Of a stretch of 64,000 nucleotides of DNA, positions 46,614 through 58,540 are shown one piece after another (within the stretch, counting starts at the first letter, position 1; each line of letters begins with the position of its first letter). The notes beneath the pieces were generated by a model. It had not been told where the DNA came from and searched no databases. It was given only the letters and a program-made list of their open reading frames with translations. A program made the translations under genes and the position numbers. Location: the NCBI GenBank assembly GCA_964036045.1, contig OZ038386.1, forward strand, positions 15,822,329 through 15,886,328. Direction: 5' to 3'. Source of the DNA: Eutreptiella sp. 'Long Island Sound 2002'. Taxonomy: Eukaryota > Euglenozoa > Euglenophyceae > Eutreptiales > Eutreptiaceae.

Positions 46614-47294
46614 CTGCGCTGCCCTACGGCCCCAGCCTCCATCATCCCCGCGGTCAGTGCATAGTGCAGGGCACGGCATCTGTGCAGGCCCCCCTGTACA
46701 GGATTCGGAAGTCAAGATCTTGCTTTTTCGTTAGGACTGGCCGAACAATCGCCCTCCCTCAGCGACGTGCGCTTGGGACTTGACTGATGGCGGCTGCCGT
46801 CTTGACTGATGGCAGTTGGACGCCAATTGAGCGCGGGTTGCGGTTTATTTACGGCCCGTCCTATCAGCCCCTCCCCGTCCCCTTGTTGACAATGTCCTCG
46901 TGAAGGTTTGTATGGCTCCAGGGGTCAGGGCCAAAAACCACCGGGCGGCTGGGGTTTCTGAAATTTCACTTCCGTACCATATTACGACGGTCCCTCGAAG
47001 TACATGGGCGCAGCACGGGTGGGCCGTCTCCTCGGTTTGGGTACGCGACCCCCCCCCCCCCCCCCCCTTCGGGCCCTCCGGGCCCACTTAGTTACCAAGG
47101 GTCAATGGCTACCGGCTATACATATGGTGGCGCCGAAGGCGCCCGAAAATTTTTTTCATTCACCTTGCCAACATAGCATCCCTCCCCGCCCAGGCGGTGG
47201 AGCACCCCAACGCTATACTTGAACCCAACCTTGACTCTAACACCCACCCCAACCCTCAGCGTGCTCCTAACCCTACACCTAACCCTACCCATGA
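46614..47294. other. Intergenic, up to the satellite array
   Basis: No gene seen. A 19-base C run (about 47050-47068) is followed by a GGGCCC foldback. CCCTAA-like hexamers begin at about 47265, leading into the array. Confidence 0.6.
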
Positions 47295-50200
47295 CCCTAA
47301 CCCTAATCAAGACTGAATATTGGGACCGAGCTGGTGGGGGAGGGAACATCAGCTATGACTGGTGAGGGACATCAAGAATGATTCACACATTGATGGCTCT
47401 TGACAAAGTGGAATCGGCTTGCAAGTGAACCCCATCACCACGAGGCCCACTTTCAAGGCTTTTTGGACTTCTGAGGGGCCAAAATACCCCAAAATGGGCT
47501 CAAAATGGGCTCATTTCACCCGTTTGTGCACCCCAAATGGTCTAGGATGAGGTCTGGAAAAATGCATTTTTGACCCATTTTTGACCCATTTTTGGTCCCA
47601 AAACAGCCCATTTTCAAGGCATTTTGGGATTTTCGGAGTACCAAAATGGGCCACCACAAGCTCAAAACGGTCCAAAAACACTTGTTTTAGCGTCGCACAT
47701 GGTCTAGGATCATTTTTGAGAAAAGTCATCTTTTTGCCCCTACTCGACCCTGTTGACCCATTTGGGCACCCACCTGTTTGGGCTTGAGCTTGCAGCTTGC
47801 CGCAGCCTAGTGGGCCTAGGTATGGGGGTCTAGGCGTCCGTTTAGGCAATTTTGAGGGGTGGAAACCACAAAAAGTGGGGGGTTGCGGGTGGTGTAGGTG
47901 CCCTCGGAATCGCGTTTTGAGCCATGTAGCCCAAGATATGGCCTATTCTTGGTTTGTGGCTGTCGGCATTTGGACCTTCTGGGGCCTTCAGCAGCTGCGC
48001 GTCCGCACGTTGATGAGGATTGCTTTGTCACGAAGCACACTTTCCTTATTCACTTTGGTGACCCTATTCCCTTACAATGGGACAAGTCCGCAATCTACCT
48101 CAAGCATTGTGGTATTTATGCTTTTGACGCATCTAAAAAGCACAGCCTTCCAATTTGGCCTCGCTTTAGTATCTCCTTGCGATCTTGGGACACTGGTAGT
48201 GCCACGCCTTGTGAAGACGACCATGTGACCAAAAACATTCGCCCTAATCCGAGCAACTAGAGGTTGATCCTCTATCCAACGTCCTAACTTTGAATGTTTT
48301 GGTATTTGGCTTTCGCTTCATCGCGATCCCATCAATTACCTCCAATGTGCCTGTCCATTTCACCGCAATCAATCAATGCCCGACGTGGCCGGTACCTTTT
48401 TGACCGTATTTTGAATTTCGCTTTGTGCCATTCCGCCATATCCCATTAATTTGTGCCACGTGAGTTGGAAAAAAATTCGCGTGACTTTTTTTTCCTGCCC
48501 CCCACGTCGCCCTTAGCTTACTGCATACGTTGTGTTGTTTTGGACCACGTTCATCCTAACCTTGAAGCGAGCAACCTAACCCCGTACTCCACTCGGAATG
48601 AATGTGCTCCCCAAGCTTCGTGTTGACGTCTGCGCTCGGCTTTCGCTTCACCGCGATCCCGTTCCTCTTTCTCTTGTTATGAGCAAATCAATGCATATGT
48701 ACAATGCATTGTACTTCCTGCCACATACCTGTACCAAAAAATTGATGTCTCTATCCGGCTATTGTGTGCCTGTCAAGTGTTGCATGTTCCTTGTTTCACG
48801 CATTACGGGGTGCCACAAGGCCCACGTTCAAGGCTTTTTGGACTTCTGAGGGGCCAAAATGCCCCCAAAATGGGCTCAAAATGAGCCTATTTCACCCGTT
48901 TGTGCACCCCAAATGGTCTAGGATGAGGTCTGGAAAAATGCGTTTTTGACCCATTTTTGACCCATTTTTGGTCCCAAAACAGCCCAGTTTCAAGGCATTT
49001 TGGGATTTTCGGAGTACCAAAATGGGCCACCACAAGCTCAAAACGGTCCAAAAACACTTGTTTTAGCGTCGCACATGGTCTAGGATCATTTTTGAGAAAA
49101 GTCATCTTTTTGCCCCTACTGGACCCTGTTGACCCATTTGGGCACCCACCTGTTTGGGCTTGAGCTTGCAGCTTGTCGCAGCCTAGTGGGCCTAGGTATG
49201 GGGGTCTAGGCGTCCGTTTGGGCAATTCTAAGGGGTGGAAACCACAAAAAGTGGCGGGTTGCGGGTGGTGTAGGTGCCCTCGGAATCGCGTTTTGAGCCA
49301 TGTAGCCCAAGATATGGCCTATTCTTGGTTCGTGGCTGTCGGCATTTGGACCTTATGGGGGCCTTTTTGGGCCGTTTCCGCGACATATCATGGAGTTAGA
49401 GGGCCGCAAAGGGCTCGTTGACACGGGGAAGTCAAGCCGCACGTGTAGTGTACCCATCGTTTACCTTCGTTTGGCCATTTTGAATGCGTTCCGGGGCTTT
49501 TTCGGCCCAAAAATGGCTGTTTTGGGCCCTGAACTGCAGTTTTTGAAACTGAGGTCTGCCACTTGCGACACCCGTTCCCGGCCGCCACCGTTGAGTTTCT
49601 TGCTCAAACTTTGTGTGATTGTACTTCACACCCATAGGTATCATCCACCAAAATTTCACCCGAATCTGAAGCACCACGACGGAGTTCTGATTTTGGCCCA
49701 TTTCGCGCGTGCTGCTTGCTGCTTGCTGCTTGCTGCTTGCTTGCTGCTTGCTGCTTGCTGCTTGCTTGCTAAACCTGGTAGGTCCACCCTAGACCCTAAA
49801 AAGGGTTATAAAACCAAGACTGGTTCCACCAGCTCGGTGACCCTAACCCTAATCAAGACTGAATATTGGGACCGAGCTGGTGGGGGAGGGAACATCAGCT
49901 ATGACCGGTGAGGGACATCAAGAATGATTCACACATTGATGGCTCTTGACAAAGTGAAATCAGCTTGCAAGTGAACCCCTTCACCACAAGGCCCACTTTC
50001 AAAACTTTTTGGACTTCTGGGGGCCAAAATACCCCCAAAATGGGCTCAAAATGGGCTCATTTCACCCGTTTGTGCACCCCATATGGTCTAGGATGAGGTT
50101 TGGAAAAATGCGTTTTTGACCCATTTTTGACCCATTTTAGGTCCCAAAACAGCCCATTTTCAAGGCATTTTGGGATTTTCGGAGGACCAAAATGGGCCAC

Positions 50201-52167
50201 CACAAGCTCAAAACGGTCCAAAAACACTCGTTTTACCTTCGCACATGGTATAGGATCATTTTTGAGAAAGGTCATCTTTTTGCCCCTACTCGACCCTGTT
50301 GACCCTTTTGGGCACCCACCTGTTTGGGCTTGAGCTTGCAGCTTGCCGCAGCCTAGTGGGCCTAGGTATGGGGGTCTAGGCGTCCGTTTAGGCAATTTTG
50401 AGGGGTGGAAACCACAAAAAGTGGGGGGTTGCGGGTGGAGTAGGTGCCCTCGGAATCGCATTTTGAGCCATGTAGCCAAAGATATGGCGTGTTCTTGGTT
50501 TGTGGCTGTCGGCATTTGGAGCTTCCAGGGGCCTTTTTGGGCCGTTTCCGGGATGTATCATGGAGTTAGAGGGCCGCAAAGAGCTCGTTGACATGGAGAA
50601 GTCAAGCCGCACATAGAGTGTACCCACCGTTTCCCTTCGTTTGGCCGTTTTGAATGTGTTCCGGGGCTGTTTTGGCCCAAAAACGGCTGTTTTTGGCCCT
50701 AAACTGCAGTTTTTGAAACTGAGGTCCGCCACTTGCGAATCCCGTTCCCGGCCGCCACCGTCGAGTTCTCTGCTCAAACTTTGTGTGATTGTACTTCACA
50801 CCCATAGGTATCATCCACCAAAATTTCACCCGAATCTGAAGCACCACGACGGAGTTCTGATTTTGGCCCATTTCGCGCGTGCTGCTTGCTGCTTGCTGCT
50901 TGCTTGCTGCTTGCTGCTTGCTGCTTGCTAGCTAAACCTGGTAGGTCCACCCTAGACCCTAAAAAGGGTTATAAAACCAAGACTGGTTCCACCAGCTCGG
51001 TGACCCTAACCCTACCCCTAATCAAGACTGAATATTGGGACCGAGCTGGTGGGGGAGGGAACATCAGCTATGACTGGTGAGGGACATCAAGAATGATTCA
51101 CACATTGATGGCTCTTGACAAAGTGAAATCACCATCACCACGAGGCCCACTTTCAAGGCTTTTGTGGACTTGTGAGGGGCCAAAATGCCCCAAAATGGGC
51201 TCAAAATGGGCTCATTTCACCCGTTTGTGCACCCCCAAATGGTCTACGATGAGGTTTGGAAAAATGCATTTTTGACCCATTTTTGACCCATTTTTTGGTC
51301 CCAAAACAGCCCATTTTCAAGGCATTTTGGGATTTTCGGAGGACCAAAATGGGCCACCACAAGCTCAAAACGGTCCAAAAACACTTGTTTTAGCGTTGCA
51401 CATGGTCTAGGATCATTTTTGAGAAAAGTCATCTTTTTGCCCCTACTGGACCCTATTGACCCATTTGGGCACCCACCTGTTTGGGCTTGAGCTTGCAGCT
51501 TGCCGCAGCCTAGTGGGCCTAGGTATTGGGGTCTAGGCGTCCGTTTGGGCAATTCTGAGGGGTGGAAACCACAAAAAGTGGGGGGTTGCGGGTGGAGTAG
51601 GTGCCCTCGGAATCGCATTTTGAGCCATGTAGCCCAAGATATGGCCTATTCTTGGTTTGTGGCTGTCAGCATTTGGAGCTTCTGGCGTCCGTTTTGGGCC
51701 GTTTCCGGGACATATCATGGAGTTAGAGGGCCGCAAAGAGCTTGTTGAGACGGGGAAGTCAAGCCGCACGTGGAGTGTACCCACCGTTTCCCTTCGTTTG
51801 GCCGTTTTGAATGTGTTCATGGGCTTTTTTGGCCCAAAAATGGCTGTTTTTGGCCCTAAACTGCAGTTTTTGAAACTGAGGTCCGCTACTTGCGACACCC
51901 GTTCCCGGCCGCCACCGTTGAGTTTCTCGCTCAAACTTTGTGTGATTGTACTTCACACCCATAGGTATCATCCACCAAAATTTCAGCCGAATCTGAAGCA
52001 CCACGACGGAGTTCTGATTTTGGCCCATTTCGCGCGTGCTGCTTGCTGCTTGCTGCTTGCTGCTTGCTTGCTGCTTGCTGCTTGCTGCTTGCTTGCTAAA
52101 CCTGGTAGGTCCACCCTAGACACTAAAAAGGGTTATAAAACCAAGACTGGTTCCACCAGCTCGGTGA
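47295..52167 (+). repeat. Tandem array of a ~1,163-bp satellite unit with telomere-like borders
   Basis: Units start at CCCTAACCCTAATCAAGACT. Copy 1 is 47295-47988 (5' part only), copy 2 is 48813-49840 (lacking about the first 140 bp), copy 3 is 49841-51003 (1,163 bp) and copy 4 is 51004-52167 (1,164 bp). Every unit joint sits in a CCCTAA tract between CCACCAGCTCGG and its inverted partner CCGAGCTGGTGG. Each complete unit also carries a CTTGCTG microsatellite (49711-49770, 50879-50931, 52037-52098). Frames on both strands are open in all copies but accumulate amino-acid changes freely, so I treat the unit as non-coding. Confidence 0.9.
47989..48812 (+). other. 824 bp of unrelated DNA interrupting the satellite array
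   Basis: It replaces the end of unit 1 and the start of unit 2. The + strand frame 47998-48260 reads DEDCFVTKHTFLIHFGDP and stays open to TAG with plausible residue use, but I recognise no family. GGCTTTCGCTTCAYCGCGATCC occurs twice (about 48308 and 48638), so the segment is itself internally repetitive. Confidence 0.55.
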
Positions 52168-52378
52168 CCCTAGCCCTAGCTCTCACCCATGAGGGAGGGC
52201 AAGGGGAGGTAACGGGAGCCTATCCCCCCCCCACTACCCCAAATTGCCCCACCTGGACCCCCCCCCCAACCGACCCTCCCGACCCCCCCCCCCCCGATCG
52301 CCCCTCCCGAACCCCCCCCCCATCGCCCCTCCCTGAACCCCCCCCCCCCATCGCCCCTCACTGAACCCCCCCCTCCAA

Positions 52379-52380
<2 letters not shown>

Positions 52381-52421
<41 letters not shown>

Positions 52422-52438
52422 GGGGCCTTCGGCCCCTT
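52381..52438 (+). repeat. 38-base poly-C run followed by a foldback hairpin
   Basis: The C run (52381-52418) is followed by the perfect inverted repeat AAGGGGCC-TTC-GGCCCCTT (52420-52438). Confidence 0.85.
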
Positions 52439-52549
52439 CTACTGGGGGGGGGAGTCGCGTCTAAAAGCGAGGGGACGGCCCACCCGTGGGGCGCAGACAA
52501 GAGTGACCTCAGAAAGGGGGGTTTTGCCATGGAGGCTGAGGAGGTGTGC

Positions 52550-52605
52550 GCACTGGCGGGTTTGAACCCGAGGTCTCGGCTCGTCATCGGAGCTCTGGCC
52601 TGTTT
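52550..52605 (-). repeat. tRNA-like 3' fragment
   Basis: On the - strand CTCCGATGA is followed by CGGGTTCAAACCCG, a strong B-box-like element. The tail of the 25339-25625 element shows the same pair of motifs, pointing to one tRNA-derived family. Confidence 0.4.
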
Positions 52606-53373
52606 ATTGACACCTCATGGCCAGAAAATACGGAGACACAATGCCGTACAGACGGCCTGAGACGTCGCCCCTCCCTCGAAGGCATGTGCAGGACAGGAGC
52701 GCTGTTGTTGTGCCTGTCAATTGTCGATGGACCGGGTGGGGCCGTTGGCACGACAGCCTCAGCCGTGCCCGGGGCCTTGTCTCCCGTCAAAGATCGCTCC
52801 GGACTGAGCGAAATGATCGCGTAGTTGATCGGCCAAACGCAAACACGAATGAGCAACACGCATCATGACCACGGCTCCGGGAGTGTGTCCCAATGAAGTT
52901 GGCCCACAGATGCCCCCGAGACGCGTCGTGATGCACGACCTCATGCACGGGAACGGCGCGTGATATCATTCGCTGGGCAGAGCATGTCGTTGAATAGGTG
53001 TGCCCCTTGGTCCACGACCGCCCAGACGTACACTGGGCATCTGGGCCTTGCAGTTTTTTGGCACTCAGCGGCAACCGAACGCAGCCGAGGGTTTCCTACG
53101 TTTGAAACGGGTTGTGCTGCTGACCAAATCGATTGATGTCAGGTTGTCAACGCCTTACAAAGGTCCGAAGGAAGCACAAGTCTGCACTGGTTTCGGTTTC
53201 TGGTGAACGTCCGACTCGCGCCGGGGGTGCACCGGGCCACTGGGAAACCCCTGGGGCCCGGGGGGGTGACTCAATCCGATGCGTCACATGCACACGGGCG
53301 TGTGTTCTCTTGGCTATTGGTCGCATTGATCTGCAGTGCCTCCCTGGAGTGCCACCTCTTTCGCAACTCCCAC

Positions 53374-53430
53374 TGTGTGTGTGTGTGTGTGTGTTTTGCA
53401 CTTCTGTTTTGGTCGCAACAGAAGTGTGCG

Positions 53431-53471
<41 letters not shown>
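53374..53471 (+). repeat. Two (TG)n microsatellites
   Basis: TG runs at 53374-53394 and 53433-53471, separated by a short unique segment. Confidence 0.95.
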
Positions 53472-53473
<2 letters not shown>

Positions 53474-56400
53474 AGCTTCCAAAATGGCAGCCGCAGAGAA
53501 GGAGGGCGCTCTTGCCACGGTGCGCGCGCGGTGCAAACTTTGGGTATGTCAACCATCAGGAGGCCTCCAGGAAAGAACAAAAACCACCCAGAAGCCCGAG
53601 CTGGGATTTATTGGCACAAATGGAAAAAAACCTGGGAAGACAGGGCCCGGGGGCAGTGGGCAGGAACTCCTGCAATGCACCGCCACACTGCCTTGGGGCA
53701 GTGGGCAGTGGAACTCCTGAAAGGCACCGCCACACCACCGGATGGATGGATGGATAGATGGGCTATCTTTCGCCCCCCCATCCCGGCCCCCACCATCCAC
53801 AAACATTCCCCCACAGAACTGACCTCAACCAACAAGTTAGGCAGGGGGGGGTGTGGATCCCAGTCCCGCCTTCGGCACCCGCATCCACTGCGGCTGCGGC
53901 GCCCTGGGTCTAAGTGCCCCGGCGCACTCTGCGCACCGAAAGTGTCGTCTTCCGAGCCCCTGAGAATCCCCCATCATTGTCTGTGGACCAGAGGGAGGCC
54001 CACCACCAGGGGGCATCTAGCACCCTGGCCCTGCAGTGCAATCATGCTAAGTGCAGTGCAACGTGCACCGCGATCCTGTGATTCGAAGCCCGCCTCGCAC
54101 CAGTCTTTCTTCTCGTGTGTATCCCCGCCAAAAATTTTGTGTATCCCAAGTGTTTTTTTGCGTGTGTCCCAAAAATGTTTGTGCGTCCCAAGTGCGTATC
54201 TGTGTGTGTGTTTGCATACCTACCCCAATGCCTGCCCATTTGTCTTTAGGCACCACGAAGCAAACACAATTGAAAAAATTCTCAACACCCTCATCCTCTG
54301 TGTGCATCGGGTGCGTATCTGTGCGTGTCCCAGAACGATTTTTTTGTGTGCGGGGGCGGTAGGATACACACTAGAAGAACCTCTGCTTTTCACCAAGTAC
54401 AGGACAACACGCACTGCTGTCCTGTGCTTCCCCACCTCGCACTAAGCACAGTACAATACCAACATCTGTGCCGTGGATCGAACTTCACCTCGCACCAAGT
54501 ACGGCACGCTCCAAGTGATATGATCAGTCGTGAGTGCCCCGCTGACCATCCGTCTCGAATAATTTGACCCGGCAAAAGCACCCAACAGATGGCAGTTGGG
54601 CCGGAGTGCACTGTCCAAGTTTGCAACGGGATGCACACATTCCCTCATGAAGGCGGGTGGGGAAGGAGATGGGGGTTTGGCATGTCATCCCCCACATGCC
54701 CCACACATGCCCTCCAGGACTGCAAGCAGGTCAAACAAAAGAAGTGCCACTAAACACCGAGAATCGCTTGTACTACGGCCCGCCGAACTCCCTGACCCCT
54801 CTGTCCGTGAATAGCCACACACCAAGCACAGAGCAGACATGCACAGCCTGCAGTAGCAGACACAATTTTCAGCTCGCCCTTTTCCTGACCTCTGCAGTGG
54901 CACTACGTTGCCATGCCTCTGAAGGCAGCATACAGGCATACGCCCATCATGGTGGCGTGATGACAGAAGTGTGGCTTCTTCTTATCTTTCTTCTTGACCT
55001 TTTGGAAGCCGGGATGCCGAGTGGGAATATCAAGGCCCGTGCTACCTGCCGCGCCGCTACCGTGTTAACTAGGGCTTCAAGCATCACTATGACCCCTAAA
55101 GCCACTGTAAAAGCCTCCCGAAGGCTGTCCTATATACTATCGGCTTATGTACACTCTGCCACCACGTCAGAGCCCCCCCCCCCCCCCGCCCCGCCCCCAC
55201 CACGCGCTCGGGAGTGATTAGGCGGCAACCCTACTACACCCTTCCTGAATGTTGGAAACAGGGGGGATTAGGGGCTGCAGTTGTGCAGGGTTATGGCGCC
55301 CCCAGCCACAAGGGCGCCGTGTGGACTCCGGATCGGGCCACGTTAATGCTTATGGCAGGACTGACTGAGGCCCCGTAGTCCCTCCGGTGCACCTGTGCAG
55401 ATGGGATGGGCTCAGCGTTGAGGCCCTCCTTCCGCCGCTCAACGCAGAACCTGCAGCCCATAAAAGCAAATCCTAAGTTTTGAATTCCGCTGGGGCCAGA
55501 GTCTGAATGTGCTGTGTGTCATGGTCGAGAGCCTGGGCCAAGCAGACAATTGCCAATTGCCCCAGATGTGGCTGACCCCTATCTCGGGGGGGGGGGGGGA
55601 GAGCTGTCTAGTTGGGTCACTCAGCCCGGAGGTAGGGTTGTGCTAAATACCCTTCCCCCTCCCCTTCGGGACGGGCTAGTATCTTGCTGCCTTAGGGGTT
55701 ATTTTTTGGGTTTAGTGTGGGTGTGGTGTCGCTGAGCAGCAAGGGCACCATTGCTGTCTGTTGACAGAGGACTTGACTCCTTGGGCTCCGCTGGGGCTGA
55801 TTGGACTTATTGCAATGATAACTCAGGGTGAGAGCACTACTGGACTGCTTGCAGTGGCATCGCTGTACTAATCAGTTGAAACCGCGATTCCCCTAAAGTG
55901 TTTGGCTGTTGGGTTTTGCTGTGTTATTGTCGTGCTTGCTAACCCCCCATCCCCAGCCCCCAACGTGGGCCCAATCTCCCCAGTCTCCTGGAATCGCTGC
56001 CCTTGGTGGATCAGCAGCCTTGAACAACGGACAGAGTTTTTTTTGGGGGGGAGGGCAGTTTGGGTTGCTGGTTTCCAAATGGGGAACAGTTTGTGTATTT
56101 GTCACACCATTTTTGTCTGCATCTAATTGCCACCAAACACGTGGTTACAGCTGTGCGCAAGGGTTGGGTCTAGCCGTGCAACCGTGCCCTACCCTTGCAT
56201 CTAGCCGTGCGCATCCGCGCGGCCATTTTTTTTTGATTGACCATGGGAACAATCCCTAGTGGGGACAATCTGCAGGAATCTAGGGACCCAATGGAAATTT
56301 TTTTTTGCTTTTTTGTTTTTTTTTTTGTGCTTTGATTTTGTCCCCTTTGTTGGGGACCCCGAGAATGCAGGGGTTATGTAGCATTTCCGCCCACTTGTGG

Positions 56401-56502
56401 GCCCCCGAGAAGGCAGGGGTGAGGCAGCCAAAAGCTGCTGCACAAAACGAACCTAGAAGCACACCCAAGCTCCATCAAGAGCCCCACTGCGGAGAGGCAA
56501 GC

Positions 56503-56712
56503 ATGCAGCACAGGGTGGATATATTTCAACAGCAACTACAGTATGAGACATTAGGAGTAGCCACGACAACCCTGATGTTGGCGAGCCATCTGCAACGTGA
56601 CGGGTGGGATACACCACAATCCTTGAAGTTTTTGACGCCCGAGGATATGGTGCAAATGAATATTCTGCTACAACATCGGCGCTTAATGGTGGAGACACTG
56701 AAGGATTTGTAG
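56503..56712 (+). pseudogene. SAM-domain-like coding remnant
   Basis: A 69-codon frame from ATG to TAG ends with a block resembling the second half of a SAM domain: SLKFLTPEDMVQMNI followed by HRRLMVETLKDL. These fit the LxxLTxEDL-x2-x-I and HRxxxxxxIxxL positions. SAM domains are protein-protein interaction modules and also occur in some algal retroelements. The frame is open further 5' but loses recognisable sequence, and no companion exon was found. It may be an exon of an unrecognised gene or element debris. Confidence 0.35.
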
Positions 56713-57953
56713 TTACTGGTGCTTGGCCTCAACCTTTTTTTTGGTTGGCCTGGAATTGACCGGGGGGTCTTTTGCAACACTTAAACATGAATTCCACCAG
56801 CACCACCTTTCCTAAAAGAGCTCTGGTATAAATTGGTGGTCAACTGTGCACAACCGTGCGTCACCTTCACATCCAGCCGTGTGCAACCGTGCATAGCCAA
56901 AGAAAGTAGCTGTGCGCAACCATACACGCACCGCTATAACCACGTCTCTGATTGCCACGGATGGTGGGGCAGCTGGCCCAGGCTTTTCATATAAGTGGAC
57001 TCTATCTACAATGCTGTTGATTTATGCCAAGTACCTCTGGTAATTGGTTGGCGGCTACTGTAAGCCTGTGAAGCTGCCTCAAGTTGGATCTCCCTGCAGG
57101 TGCATAGGTTGATAGCTATGCTTGAGGGAGTAGCTGTTTACTGCGGCAACAATCACAATCACGTGGACCCGCCACATTTCACCTTCAATGCGGAGGATTT
57201 GGCTATGGGGTTATGGCTATGGCTATGTGGAGCCCGAAGGACACATGCTGTGCCACACCCAAACTGGTTTCAGCCACCCCCATGAAGTCCTATCTCACTT
57301 TCTCGCTTGAGCATGATGGGAGGCTCCGTGGTGCTTCAGGCCTTAAGTAGGCCAGCCTTTTGCGGCAGGACTTGCTGCAATTGCGAGGCATCGCGTCAGT
57401 AAAAAAAAATAGGCTAATGTCTGCCAATCAGAAATTTTGATGCACATTGTCCCAGTTGTCCCATTTCCCCCCATCAATGCATGTAGGGCACAAGAGTGCA
57501 TGATCTTTCCATTTGTACTGCTTTCCCTCCATTTCCCTTCCATTTTTCCAGAGCAGTTCAGGATCTCAGTGTAGGCATCTTCTGTTGCACAGCAATGGTA
57601 GCTCCTCTTCTTAAAGTATAAAATGACAGCAATTTGATTAAGAAGGGCCATGTGGTTCACTTAAAGTGGGTTTCTGGTTGCCAATCATCAAAGAAGTTGG
57701 GAAAGAAGGATGCGGACGGCAAAAGCAAGCTCTACAATGCAGTTAAAGTGGTGAATGGTGTTGGTAAGGGAGAATGTAGTACCTGATTGCCGCAATTTTG
57801 ACATCTCCCTGCAATGGTAGGAAGGCATGTCTGTGCACCCACCTCTCATGTGTGAGTGTGTTAGGTGCACTCTCAGTACCACACACATGGGAAAGAACAT
57901 TCTCAGTTTGCAAATGTGTGTGCTCTGACAAGCAGCATACCCCCGCCCCCCCA

Positions 57954-58540
57954 TGTCCAACGAATGCCGTGTCCAACGAACACTTCCGTTCGGACCGTAT
58001 TTTTTGAGCACATAATTAATTACGTACTTAATTATGTACCGGGCTTCAGAATCGAGGTTTCAAGCTAAAGGATTGGGGAAGTGAGGGTTTGTAGTGAGTG
58101 ACTGTGGGTAAATTTGTAAAGGAGGATGTTAGGGAATTGTGTCCCTCAACTACAGGACCTCTATTGCCCACCATGACTCATTCTCTGCTTGCACCTGGTC
58201 GGGAGGTACTATACAAGCGGTGTCCGTCCCAAAGGTCCCTAAGCCAGATCAGGCTGCCATTTCTGCCCGTGCCAAGAACAAGGAGGGCCCCAAGCCCAGG
58301 GATCATGTTCAGCTTTTCCGCATGGAGCGGGACCGCAACAAGGGCTTCTACTCTGAAAACCGCTAATTGAAGGCCTCCATTGCTTTATACTTTGAATGGG
58401 CTGGGTGTCTTGTGCCTAGAGATGTGTTGGCCGTTTTGCATTATTGTCGTGCGCACCGAACGGCGTGTCCAACGGTGTGTCCAACGAACACTCCTGTTTG
58501 GGCCGTATTTTTGGAGGACAAAATTGTTCGTTGGACATGG
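57954..58540 (+). mobile_element. Composite TIR-bounded element of MITE family 1 (286-bp block copy B inside)
   Basis: The left end is the 286-bp block (57954-58239), entered from a C-rich tract. The right end GTTCGTTGGACAT (58527-58539) is the inverted partner of the left end and runs into a G tract. Between them a short frame reads DHVQLFRMERDRNKGFYSENR to TAA at 58363-58366. A second, short family-1 copy (58464-58540) forms the right part. This is therefore either one 0.6-kb non-autonomous element or two nested copies. Confidence 0.6.

Larger units (their letters stand above)
52168..57953. other. Intergenic, satellite to composite element
   Basis: It contains C-rich low complexity with a 38-C homopolymer, a tRNA-like - strand fragment (52550-52605), TG microsatellites, GTATCCCAAA-type repeats (54112-54350) and a SAM-like remnant (56503-56712). 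Frames such as 54669-55217 (+) are open but unrecognised. Confidence 0.5.

Noticed and set aside
47265-47310. A true telomere
   Set aside because: The CCCTAA copies are few, degenerate and internal, with genes on both sides. This is an interstitial repeat.
49432-52028. Repeated open frames within the satellite units (both strands)
   Set aside because: Their recurrence follows from the nucleotide repeat. Comparing copies shows many amino-acid replacements and no sign of constraint.
54669-55217. Open frame with a hydrophobic stretch (WLLLIFLLDLLEAG)
   Set aside because: The opposite strand also reads plausibly over part of it, the end is a poly-Pro run encoded by a C tract, and no homology is recognised.
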